From Lophius americanus (Eukaryota; Chordata; Actinopteri; Lophiiformes; Lophiidae), in NCBI GenBank assembly GCA_037951165.1, contig JBBDHG010000008.1, positions 2,346,501-2,410,500 on the forward strand: a DNA stretch of 64,000 nt. Direction: 5' to 3'. Shown piece after piece: positions 33,585 to 43,530 of the stretch; the stretch's first letter is position 1, and each line of letters begins with the position of its first letter. The notes beneath the pieces were generated by a model. That model did no database searches, had not been told where the DNA came from, and saw only the letters and a program-made list of their open reading frames with translations. A program made the position numbers and the translations under genes.

Positions 33585-35460
33585 ATATACAATATGGGGT
33601 CTTTGTAAGTGACATGGGGGGGTTGCACACTTTGGCTCTTCAGTGAGGTTTGTTAGCTGGGATATTAAGGGTATGGAGACTCCTATCAAAGTATCTAAAG
33701 TATTTGTTCATTTAAAACGACTTAAAGCTGGTGCGGTGTTTCTGCAGGAAACCCCCATGCGTAGCAAAGATCAGGTCAGACTGAAATGCCCCTGGGTTTC
33801 TAAGGTGTTCCACTCAAATTCTAACACTAAAGCTAGAGGGGTTGCTATTCTAACTGGTAAATCAATTCAGTTTTCAGCTTCCACAGTTATATCAGATAAA
33901 AATGGCAGATACTTTGTGTCCAGAACACTATCTCATGTTCCCGTCTTAGTGGCTAACATTTATGCCCCCAATTTTGAGGACCCACACTTTATGAATAAGC
34001 TTTTTGAACCTTTCCCTTCATTAAACAGTAACTTTCTTATCTTTGGAGGAGACATTAATTGTGTAATTGACCCCAACCTTGACCGTTCCAATCCTCTAAG
34101 CATCTCTACGCCCTTAATGTCCACATCAGTATCAGATTACACGTCTAAGAACGGCTGCATCGACCCTTGAGGATTTTATGGTTCCTGCATCAAGGAATAT
34201 TACTTATTTTCTAGCGTACATACGTCGTTTTCTCAAACTCATTATTTTTTCATTGATACAAAACTTATTTCCAAAGTGTCGTCTATTAATTACCATCCCA
34301 TCGTTATATCTGATCATGTTCCTCTTTCTTTAGAGATTAAATTTTTATCACAACTTACAAACTCAACATTGTGGAGGTTTAATACTTTGCTTTTGTCAGA
34401 TGAAGATTTCAACAATTTATTTTAAACGCAATTGACGACTTTATTACCATTACTAAGAACAAGGCACAGCCGGTGTAATTCTCGCTGTTATGGGAAACGC
34501 TAAAGGCTTTTCTTCGGAGAGATTATTTCATACTCTGCACACTTGAATAAAACCCGTGAAGCCAAACAGGAAGAGCTCTCTGCTAACGTTACTTAATGAC
34601 ATCACTGACTTGCTACTGGCCACACTCCAAACTTGCTTCTACAGCGCATTGCTTTGCAGACTGAATATGATCTATTTACGACCTTGGATGCAGAACGGCT
34701 TCCTCTGCGTTCACGTTCAACATATTATGAGCGTGGTGATAAGCCAAATCGTCTCTTGGCACGCCAATTACGCCGCCAGTTAGCGTCATGTCTAATTCCA
34801 CAAGTTGAGGAGTCATCAGGCACGCTGCACGCAGACCCTACCTCTATCAACACAGTCTAAGCTACCACTTAATACTGATGACTTATTATTTTATTTTTCT
34901 AACCCAAGCCATTCCATAACAGCCAATCTTTGCTTTTTTCAGAGATTTGGCTCTTTTTCGGGCTTTAAGGTTAACGTCTCCAAGAGTGAATTTTTTCCCA
35001 TCAATACTGTTGCATTATAGCTACAAAACTCGGACATCCCTTTTAAGTTAAGTTGTTCTGGCTTGAAGTACCTAGGGGTCAATTTGACAAGGTAATTTCA
35101 GTCTCTTTTTTCCACCAATTATTCACCTTTATACCTAAAATGAATTTGGATTTTCAGAGGTGGAAAAGTTTACCTCTGTCCTTGATTGGCAGAATAAATA
35201 CAGTCAAATTGAACAAATAACTCAAATGTTTGTTTTTGTTTCAATATCTCCCCTTAAACCTACCAAAATTGATCAATCTGTCTCCACTTTTTTATGGTGT
35301 GGACAGGCTCCCACAATACATAAATCTATCCTTCAGAGATTCAGACTCAGTCGTGGTTTGTCAGAACCAAACTTCCAACATTATTATTGGGCATCGCATG
35401 TCCACAGCATTTTACTCTTGTTTAAATCCACAGATCTTCCGTGGTGTCATCTAAAGTCTT
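33585..35460 (+). mobile_element. L1-clade LINE, copy D
   Basis: Duplicate of copy C. Endonuclease 33643-34170 (FVSWDIKGM, FLQETPM, FGGDIN), RT scraps to ~35020, and C-terminal frame 35160-35462. It has no L2 at the position interrupted in copies A/B (35140). Confidence 0.7.
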
Positions 35461-35873
35461 GATCATGTGTTTTGTCTTCTCTGATAGCTTTACTTGCCTC
35501 TTCAGTTCCAACCAACCCCTCTGGCTTTACATCAAAGTAGCCATAATTTTATATTCCATCTTTTCACAGAGATACCCCTACATTCTACGCACTGCACCTT
35601 TAATGGACGACACATCAGAGAGTGGCCATGTCCAGTAAACAAAGTGTTTCTCCGGCTTTCTACCACAGTCCATAGACATGCGATGTAGATGAACTGGTGA
35701 ATCTAAACTACTCGTAGGCGTAAATGGATGTTTGTGGTTCCAGAAAAGGGAAGGATGGATAAATAAATGTGGTCACAGAACCGATCCTTATATCATCACA
35801 TCAAAACCAGAGCAGGTGTCTGGGATCAGTTTATTCTACGAGTCAATCAAAACCACGATGAAAGATAAAACAG

Positions 35874-35911
35874 AGTTTTTGTAGAGGGGAGAGGGGATTC
35901 TCGTCAGCGTG
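35874..35911 (-). promoter_or_regulatory. Recombination signal of TRBV1-D
   Basis: Minus strand: CACGCTG, 22-bp spacer, ACAAAAACT. Confidence 0.8.
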
Positions 35912-36344
35912 TTTCCCTCGCTGCACAGTAGTAAACTGCATTCTTCTCAGGTCCTGAGACTTTAATGATTAAAGAAGCATTCTTCTTCTGAGTTCCACTC
36001 AAATCTCCAGACAAAGTAAAATCCTTTTTAAACGACTCTTCCATTGTGACGTCAGAGTAGTACAAATATCCGATGAATGTCAGAGCTGGGAGTCCAGGGG
36101 ACCGCTGGTACCAGAGCATCACAAAGTAGTCAGTTTTATCATGAATGCAGAAGATCTGCACTGAATCTCCAGATTTGCTGATGAGCTCAGAGGGATCCTG
36201 ACGGACATCAAGACCCAGACAGCCACCTGGGTAGAGAACAAAAACAAAAGTATGTTGATAAATATTATAAAGTTATGTTTTTTGAGAACGGTGTCTAAAG
36301 AGGTTGTTACCTGAGAGGAAACAGAACAGGATCAAATAAATCAT
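35912..36344 (-). CDS. TRBV: T-cell receptor beta V segment, V1 family, copy D
   Basis: Leader exon 36344-36311 and V exon 36226-35912. Intact V features as in the other copies. CDR1 is DYFV (as in B) but CDR2 is GYLYYSDV, unique to this copy, with TFIG where the others have TLIG. This mix of shared CDR1 and private CDR2 would fit gene conversion between copies. Likely functional. Confidence 0.88.
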
Positions 36345-36589
36345 TTTTACTCCCTTAAAAGTCTTTAGATAACCTGTCAGGATTATGCAGCAGCTTGTAG
36401 GGGTTTAAGACTGACTGACTTCAGATCAGCCAGACTGTCACTGTGAACAGTCACTGTCTAGATGAGGGTTCTAGGTTGGTGCTGGACGCCTCTAAAATCT
36501 GATTGGACACCCTTGGTTCTGCCCCTTTATCCTAAAGTATGACTGGTTCAGTGAGATGAGGAGTTTGAGGTATATCTGAATGTGAATAA

Positions 36590-37040
36590 CTTTCAGCTGG
36601 GATAGGCACCAGCCCCCGCCACCCTGAACAGGAGAAGTGGTTACAGATAATGAATGAATGAATGAATGTAACAGACTTTTGCAGGTACATTTTTGGTTTA
36701 AACACAGTTTCATATCATCTTTTTTTGGTCCCACAGAACAGTTCTGATCAATATCACTATCTATCTTTTAAATGTTAGTTGCTTCTGATAAAATCAACTA
36801 AATTATTGTCATTCATTCATTCATTCATTTACTCATGTTCTGTATTCTGGTCAGGGTTCATGACCAGCCAATCACACAGATCAAACCTCCGATCTTCTGA
36901 TGGGTATGAATGTGTGTGTTTGTGCTTGTTTGTCTCTGTGTGTCGGTCCTCTGATGAACTGATGAATTGTCCAGGGTGTTCCCCGCCTCTCACCCAATGT
37001 CAGCTGGGATCAGCTCCAGCTCTCCGTCATTCTGTGATAT
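36590..37040. repeat. Fish interspersed repeat, module D
   Basis: Same V1-V2 spacer block as in modules A-C. Confidence 0.55.
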
Positions 37041-37144
37041 GTGAGCTGATGTGACCACAGAGATATGTAGAGATGCAGGTGGTTCTATTATGGGATGTCC
37101 TCCTTCAGTACTGCTAATAAATTCAGTTGATAACAGCGCGCTGA

Positions 37145-37182
37145 GGTTTTTGTTCAGCTTTCACACGTGTTTGATCACTGTG
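37145..37182 (-). promoter_or_regulatory. Recombination signal of TRBV2-D
   Basis: Minus strand: CACAGTG, 22-bp spacer, ACAAAAACC. Confidence 0.85.
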
Positions 37183-37661
37183 TTCTCTCACAGCACAGAA
37201 ATACAAGCCTCCATCTTCCAGCAGCAGGTTCTTCACTGTGAGAGTACCGCTGTGAGCGTCAGGCTTGGTGGGTGAGAACTTCTCATCCAAGAAGTCAGGT
37301 TCAAATACAGGTTTTTCCTTTTCAATAGTGAACACAATCTGCTTCAGTGTTTCTCCTGGTCGTAGTCTGTACCAGTACATCTGGTAATAGTCAGATCCCT
37401 TTGTGTGGCTGCAGGTTAAGACTGCACTTTCACCCTCGTCCTTCCACAGTATGGGAGGCTGGTAGACATCACTCCCATAAATAAGACCTGTGGGTATCAC
37501 AGCACTCACTTCAAGAACACTTCCAGAAAATAATAATCACTGGTTGTTTGAGCAAAAACAAGAAACACTATTTGGTGACAAAATTTGAAATGTGAATTAC
37601 CTGAAGTCCACAGCAAAATGACTGACAGTATGAGGAGGTGAGGTTTAAAGATTGTATCCAT
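37183..37661 (-). CDS. TRBV: T-cell receptor beta V segment, V2 family, copy D
   Basis: Leader exon 37661-37601 and V exon 37487-37183. The leader intron is about 25 bp longer than in B/C because of extra sequence at ~37557-37582. Invariant residues are present (LTCSH, MYWYR, LYFCAVRE). The CDR2 region reads TIEKEKPVFEPD against TIENSKPEFEP in B/C. No stop; likely functional. Confidence 0.88.
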
Positions 37662-38179
37662 GTTCTGCAGACATGAAGAAGGTATGAAGAACAGAGTCAT
37701 GAAGATCCTCAGGTGTCGCTGCATCAAAATCATCAGACTATGTGGAACTGGGAGTTTAAGTAACAGAGGAGGTCCCCCTACAGGTCACCACTGTTCATTA
37801 TTTCTACTCATGGAAATGAAATGTAATAGTAAAGATAAGAAGAGGAAGAAGATTAACTTTATGTATGTGGGAGATTTCAAATAAAGCTGCAAAATTAAAA
37901 ATAAGACAAAATGTGTTAGCTTAGACAAGATTAATTTAACAGTATAAAATAAAAATAGACTATCAATAAAACAGAGAATCCATAAAAATCTTGCAGATGT
38001 AACATAACAGAAAAAGTTCAAACCCAGAAAGTATTAAAGTAAAATTTTTAAATATTCATTTTTAAAAGACATATACAGTGGTGCCTCCGAGACAATGCTC
38101 GTAAACCAAAAAACAACGTAAACAGAAATTCATTTCTCCATTTAAATGAATGGAAATCCTATTAGTTGGTTCCATATTC

Positions 38180-38180
<1 letters not shown>
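37662..38180. other. V2-D flank with a possible mariner-type end
   Basis: Module flank up to about 38070. Then TATACAGTGGTGCCTC begins a segment resembling the terminus of a Tc1/mariner-type transposon (TA followed by CAGTGGTGCCTC). Only one end is seen, so the assignment is tentative. Confidence 0.35.

Positions 38181-38237
<57 letters not shown>
38181..38237. repeat. (AT)n microsatellite
   Basis: About 28 consecutive AT dinucleotides, directly next to the RTE fragment; likely length-polymorphic. Confidence 0.9.
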
Positions 38238-38240
<3 letters not shown>

Positions 38241-38242
38241 TA

Positions 38243-38452
38243 TACCGCTGGAGGTATGGAGGTGTGTAGGAGAGAAAGAACTGCAGTATTTAACTAGAAT
38301 GTTCAACACTATCTTGGAGAGTGAGAGGATGTCTGAAGAATGGAGGACAAGTGTACTGGTACCATTTTTCAAGAGCAAACGTCTTGTTCAAGAACAAGTC
38401 TTTGTGGTTGTAGAGAAACCATACGACAGTGCCGAGGGAGGAGTTGTGGATC
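38243..38452 (+). mobile_element. RTE-type LINE fragment truncating TRBV3
   Basis: Nearly identical to 11365-11575 (RMSEEWRTSVLVP region of an RTE reverse transcriptase). It ends exactly where the V3 exon sequence begins, so its insertion or a linked deletion removed the 3' end of that V gene and its recombination signal. Confidence 0.7.
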
Positions 38453-38839
38453 AGACACAGTGAGAGCTGAATGTTCACGACCGTCTCCATCAAAGCTGAC
38501 TTTTCCTTCCACGTCTTCATAGTTCTGAATGTTTGTATACAGTTGTCCCAGGAGCTTTATGGATTTGTGTTCATCTTGTTTGTACCACAGGATGACATTA
38601 TAGTTGGTTATGCTGTGAGAACATTTAATCCCACTGACTAAAGAGTCACCACTTCTCCTAATGATGACCGGAGGTGTTTGGAGGACACTCTTGCTGTCAG
38701 AAGCATCTGTGTAGACAGAAAATATGATGTTTATAGGTGATATGAGTTACCTTTGCAATGTCTTCATCTGTGTGGATTACTCACCCACGCTTCCTGGAAA
38801 ATGAAGAAAATTAAATGTGATGAAGATGATAAATATCAT
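38453..38839 (-). pseudogene. TRBV: T-cell receptor beta V pseudogene, third family (3'-truncated)
   Basis: Leader exon 38839-38785 (MIFIIFITFNFLHFPGSV, donor GTGAGT, phase 1) and V exon from 38706 (acceptor CACAG). It encodes DASDSKSVLQTPPVIIRRSGD, first Cys in IKCSH, conserved Trp in VILWYKQDEHKSIKLLG, YEDVEGKVSFDGD and HSALTVSD. It stops at 38453 where RTE sequence starts, so strand F, the second Cys and the recombination signal are missing. The sequence differs from V1 and V2 and marks another family. It could be transcribed but cannot rearrange. Confidence 0.8.
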
Positions 38840-39060
38840 AGTTAAGATGTTTCTCAGTCAGACTCAACTGTCGGTTCTTCCTCAAAACCTTCTGAGCCTC
38901 ACAGCAGATCATGAGGAGGAGTGGATCACTTCACTGAGTTCTGGGGTCATCTATGGAAATCATTGGCTGGAGTTTGTCTCCCCCTGCAGGTCAAACAGAT
39001 GGTGGATCATAATAGAAGTTGACTGCAGCAGTTTGGAGGAACCTCTCTTGAAAGTGATGT
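38840..39060. other. 5' flank of the V3 pseudogene
   Basis: Presumed promoter side of V3. No confident TATA or CRE element was identified and no other feature is seen. Confidence 0.35.
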
Positions 39061-39867
39061 CCAGCAACAACATGAAAGAGGAGAGGATAAGAACGGTGAA
39101 ATGAGAGAACAGAAAGAGGGTTTTGTGTTCACGTTCACATAATTGCAGCCATCAAGCTTGAAGGTCTGAACCAGAGAGTTTCTCCCTTTCCAGAGAGCAG
39201 AGGACATTCCTGACAACACACAGTTCTGTGAAGGCGGCCATGTTGTTAGTCAATCTTGGGAATGTGTGTTCCACTCTCAATCTGCCTGCAATCAACCGCT
39301 TAAAGCAGGTCAGAGGATCAGGACTCAGGTTCTTCCTGTTCTTCCATATTACCCTCTTTGCACAGACAAAGATGAGATTCATTAAAACCAATGAAGACCT
39401 TCTTCTCTGGGTATATTCAGGTCCAAACGTAATAAATGTTTTGTTATATAACTTGCATCAGCAGTCTGGATCAGCTGGAGAGACTTCAGTGATTATTTGG
39501 ACGGCCTAATAAAAAGGAATTGCAATAGTCAATTCTGGAAGCAACAAATGCATGTTGTAATTTTCTGAATCTCTTTGAGACAGAATGTGCCTAATTTATT
39601 TTTGTGTGGAAATATTACGCAAATGAATGAAGCCAGTTCTAGAAATCTATTTCATGTGGGATAGAAAGACAAATCCTGGTTGAAGGTAACTTCCATGTTC
39701 CTCAAAGAGGTGCTGGAGGAACAGGTAATGCCAAGCAGAGTAGTTCTATTATCAGAAGTGTAGTTCTGCAGTGTTTGGGTCCAAGACCGATGACTTCAGT
39801 TTTATGCTAATTAAGAAACAAAAAGAAATATAGGTAATCCAGATGTTGTTATTAAACCCATTTCGTC
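39061..39867 (-). mobile_element. Rex1-like LINE remnant, interrupted by hAT
   Basis: Colinear with 12740-13360 with one ~120-bp insertion (39110-39280). It continues past the hAT insertion at 46588, so the hAT landed inside this older repeat. No open frame. Confidence 0.5.
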
Positions 39868-40142
39868 GTCCTAAGCAGGGCCGGGTCTAGAACTTTTTTG
39901 ACGGGGGGGCCAGGCTGGGGCACAGACTCAGAGAGGGGTGGTATATTTAAATAACATATAGAAAGTAGAACTGTTAAAATTACAGCACTAGATTGTAAGT
40001 CATAATAAATGGTTTATTATGAATAACATAATTGTTACTTACACGTCTATGAACTAGAAAATAACTTTCACTAACTTACAATTTTTAACATTTAGCCCAT
40101 GATAGATACAGTACAGAAAGTAATGTTCTCCACTACATAGTT

Positions 40143-41060
40143 TTACGTTGTAATCCCATTAACATGAAAATGAACAGCGGTAGCTCTTGTGTTGGTGGAG
40201 GGGATGAGATTTACACCACATACTAAGTTACAGTAGCTGGATACACCGGTTACTGGGGCGAAGGACAAAGCGTCCAACAAAGAGAAGCTGCGCTCACAAC
40301 TAGCCTTGCTAACAGTCAATGCTACAGCTATGAGACACAAGTGAAAAAGCTGGAAAAAATATTTCTTTTTACGGTTGGATGAAAGATGTAAACTCCACAA
40401 CACTGGACAGTTCATTCCACCACTGATATTTCCTCTAAACAACCTTCCTTCCCTGATACAGTTCATGTTTGAGATCATCAAGATCACATTCATACAGACT
40501 GTCCAAACTCAAAACTCTTTCCTCTAACAAGAAGCTTTCACTCTTGGGGTTCAGAGCTTGTAGACACTGCATTATGTCACAGATTGTTCTCTTGAAAACT
40601 GTTGTCCTATAGTGGACCCCACAACATACCCACCAAGTCTTAAGCTCCCTCTTTGGAACCTTTTCTGAACAGCTTCTGTTGCTCTATTACATTGCTTTGC
40701 TGTGTCCTTACTTTTCCAGACAATCTGTGATTTTCTGAGTGAGTCCCGCTGCATCTAATTGACTAGGAAAACCTCTGGAAATCTGAAAATCTCTCCTAAA
40801 TGGTACCATTGTAAAAATCCCTTAATACTAAAGATAACTGCTCATTTTTTTTTCAGTTATTTTGTTTCTTCTGCAACGACAGAGAGGAACTCACTTTCCT
40901 TGACTTCCCTGATAATGTCTTCACGTACTATATCTGACAGACATTCCAAGATTTCCTTTTGAAAGGTGTTACTGGTATATTTTGCATTTCCTGTGGCTTT
41001 CATTTTTTTTTTTTTGCAATCAGTGGATTGTGTTTGGAAAGTAATTACATTATTTCTCAA
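40143..41060 (-). pseudogene. hAT transposase remnant, middle and C-terminal part
   Basis: The frame 41060-40857 has NAKYTSNTFQKEILECLSDIVREDIIREVKESEFLSVVAEETK, the start of the RNase H-like catalytic region in ZMYM1-like hAT proteins (the Asp of the usual ADE(T/S)TD is altered). The frame 40493-40143 has LTVSKASCERSFSLLDALSFAPV, which corresponds to the hAT C-terminal dimerisation motif. The N-terminal piece lies beyond the Gypsy at 46124-46276. Frames are broken; non-functional. Confidence 0.65.
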
Positions 41061-41154
41061 AAGTTCACTTTGTTTTATGATGCATCTGTCTCAAGGTGTC
41101 CACTTTGTGAAATGTTTTGCACAGCTGTAAGAGGAAGACTTCATCACCAGTTTT

Positions 41155-41159
41155 ATCAG
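41155..41159. repeat. Gypsy target-site duplication, left (ATCAG)
   Basis: ATCAG, identical to 46124-46128 immediately after the 3' LTR; 5-bp duplication as expected for a Ty3/Gypsy integrase. Confidence 0.92.
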
Positions 41160-41491
41160 TGTCATGCCTTGTAATTAGGTTTGTTGTCATATGGTTTCCT
41201 GATTGCTTCTCCACCCTTGATTGTTAAAACCTGCATCCTGTTAAGACTCTGCCTCAGTGTATTTAAGCTGTGCTCCCCTTCCCACCTGTGCCAGATCGTG
41301 TTGTTCCATTGTGCCAACCTATCCAGCGTAATTCCTAGTGTTCCATGGTTCTGATCTCTGCTTGTAAGAAACCTTGTATTTTTTGCATGCTTCCTCGGTT
41401 ATTGTGTGCCTGCCCTTACGAGTAAAGAGTTTATTCACCAGACGTTGTATTAGTCGTGCTTGTGGATCCTAATTGTGGTGCCGGCTTGACA
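41160..41491 (+). repeat. 5' LTR of the Gypsy element
   Basis: 332 bp, TGTCATGCC to GGCTTGACA. A TATTTAAG box at 41260-41267 lies ~25-30 bp before GCCAGATCGT (41290-41299), a likely transcription start. That start is complementary to the site just after the LTR. Confidence 0.93.
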
Positions 41492-41493
41492 TT

Positions 41494-41503
41494 ACGATCT
41501 GGC
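41494..41503 (+). promoter_or_regulatory. Candidate self-priming primer-binding site
   Basis: ACGATCTGGC is the exact reverse complement of GCCAGATCGT at 41290-41299, near the predicted 5' end of the RNA. It sits 2 bases after the LTR, and the gag start codon follows at 41508. This suits the self-priming used by Tf1 and Sushi-type elements better than tRNA priming. Confidence 0.7.
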
Positions 41504-41507
41504 CATA

Positions 41508-42560
41508 ATGGATCCAGCCGACTCCAACCCACTGCATGCTGCTCTCCTCGCTCAGGGCGAGCGCATCAACCAGCATGAGGAACAGATGTCCGCGGTGTAC
41601 AGAGGAGTGAGGGATTTAACCGACAGACATGGCGAGTTTCAAACCTCCATCGAGACCCAGGTCACTCACCTCAGCGCCCAGTTCCAGCAGCTGGTGAGTA
41701 GCTTGGATACCCGGTTCCTCTCCGGCCGCTGCTGCACCTGCTCCTCAACGGTCCGATTCCACTCAGACGCTGAATTCCTACCATGCCTCCAGTCTCAACT
41801 TGGCCAAGCCTGAACGGTTCTCCGGAAGCTCCGGTAATTGCCGGGCGTTTTTGACTCAATGTAGTCTTCATTTTGAGCTACAAGCCCACTCATTTCCTAC
41901 CGAAAGGTCCAAAGTGGCATTCATGATTTCACACATCTCGGGACGCGCAGAGGCGGGGGCCACAGCAGAGTGGGCTCGGAGTTCCCAGGTGTGCCAGTCA
42001 CTGCATGATTTTACTGAGACTCTAAGTAAGGTTTTTGACCACACCGCTCCCGGTTCAGAAGCCGCAAGAGCTCTGGCCGGTCTGAGACAGGGAGGTTGCC
42101 GGGTTACCGATTACGCCATTGAGTTCCGTACCCTAGCAGCGGACATTGGATGGAACTCCGCCTCTCTCCGCGACACTTTCCTTTTTGGACTCTCGGACAC
42201 AATCAAGGATTTGATCACCCCTCTGGATCTTCCCGCTGACTTGGACTCTGTTATCGCCATGGTCACACGGATCGATAACCGGCTTCACGAAAGACTGAGG
42301 GAGAGAAATCGACTCTGCACGGGTTCTTCCTCGCAGCTTGCTTCCAGAACTCCACAGCCTCGGTACTCGCCTCCGCCCTCTGATGTCTCGGAGGAGTACA
42401 TGCAAGTCAGCCGTGCCAGATTGTCCCCGGAGGAGAGACAGCGTTGCTTTCGGGAGGGACGGTGCGTTTACTGTGCGCAACTGGGCCACTTCTTAGCCCG
42501 CTGCCCATTGAGGGAAGAGGGGCCTCCAATGATGAAGAGACTGGTGAGTCGGAATATATC
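41508..42560 (+). pseudogene. Gypsy gag (frameshifted)
   Basis: Starts MDPADSNPLHAALLAQGERI at 41508 with a coiled-coil-like N-terminus. It shifts frame near 41750 and continues in the frame of 41800 with the retrotransposon gag core: LAKPERFSGSSGNCRAFLTQCSLHFE, FMISHISGRA, EFRTLAADIGWN. A CCHC zinc knuckle (CVYCAQLGHFLARC) lies at about 42463-42504. One frameshift breaks the ORF. Confidence 0.85.
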
Positions 42561-43530
42561 CTCTGAATGTTCACGATCTCTAAGTCTGGTTCAGATAGTT
42601 GTGTCCGCCCAGACTTTATCATATCAGGCGTTAGTGGATTCTGGAGCCGACGAGAGTTTCATGGACTGGAGTATAGCAAAGAGACTGGGTCTTGAGGTAT
42701 CCATTCTACCCAAGCCTCTGGAGGCCAGTGCTCTTGATGGTCGGTTCTTATACCGAATCACATTGCACGCAACCACTCCATCTCTTGGTAGCAGGGAATC
42801 ACAGAGAAGACATCCGTTTCCACCTCATTGACTCTCCTACTCATGCCACCGTTCTCGGGTTACCATGGCTAAAGAAGCATAATCCCCACATTGATTGGTG
42901 TACTGGAGAGATAATCTCTTGGAGTAAGAACTGCTTAATGTCCTGCTGTAGACCATCTATCTCCCAGCTCTGTCAACCTCCTTCTCAGGTCACCATGGCA
43001 GAGAACCTCCCTTCCAGGATGGCCGGGGTTGCAGTCAACCCATTTCCAGGGCCAACTGACCCTAGCCTGCTTAAGATCCCCTCGTGTTACTGGGACCTAG
43101 AAGAAGTATTCAGCAAGACAAGAGCCGACTCGTTGCCACCTCATCGGTCCTATGATTGCTGCATTGACCTTCTGCCAGGAACCTCACCACGAAGGGGTAG
43201 GTTATACTCTCTCTCAGCCCCGGAGAGGGAGGCCATGCAGACCTACATTACTGATTCCCTGTCAGCAGGGATCATTCGACCATCCTCATCACCCACCGGG
43301 GCGGGGTTTTTCTTTGTCTCCAAGAAGGACAAGACCCTACGTCCCTGCATTGATTTCAGAGGATTGAACGACATCACCGTTAAGAACAGGTACCCCCTTC
43401 CGTTACTCTCATCGGCATTTGAGTTATTAAAGGGTGCCAAGATCTTTACCAAGCTTGACCTTAGAAATGCTTATCACCTGGTAAGGATAAGGCAGGGGGA
43501 CGAATGGAAGACTGCCTTTAACACGCCTAC
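42561..43530 (+). pseudogene. Gypsy protease and N-terminal reverse transcriptase
   Basis: Aspartic protease: QALVDSGADESFMDWSIAKRLGL near 42625-42690 (catalytic DSG). A frameshift at about 42775 moves the frame to GNHREDIRFHLIDSPTHATVLGLPWLKKHNPHIDW. The RT follows: LPPHRSYDCCIDLLPG, LSAGIIRPSSSPTGAGFFFVSKKD, LRPCIDFRGLNDITVKNRYPLPLL and FTKLDLRNAYHLVRI (first catalytic Asp). It ends at WKTAFNTP, where a deletion removes roughly 40-45 codons of the palm before YLDDILIFS. Confidence 0.85.
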
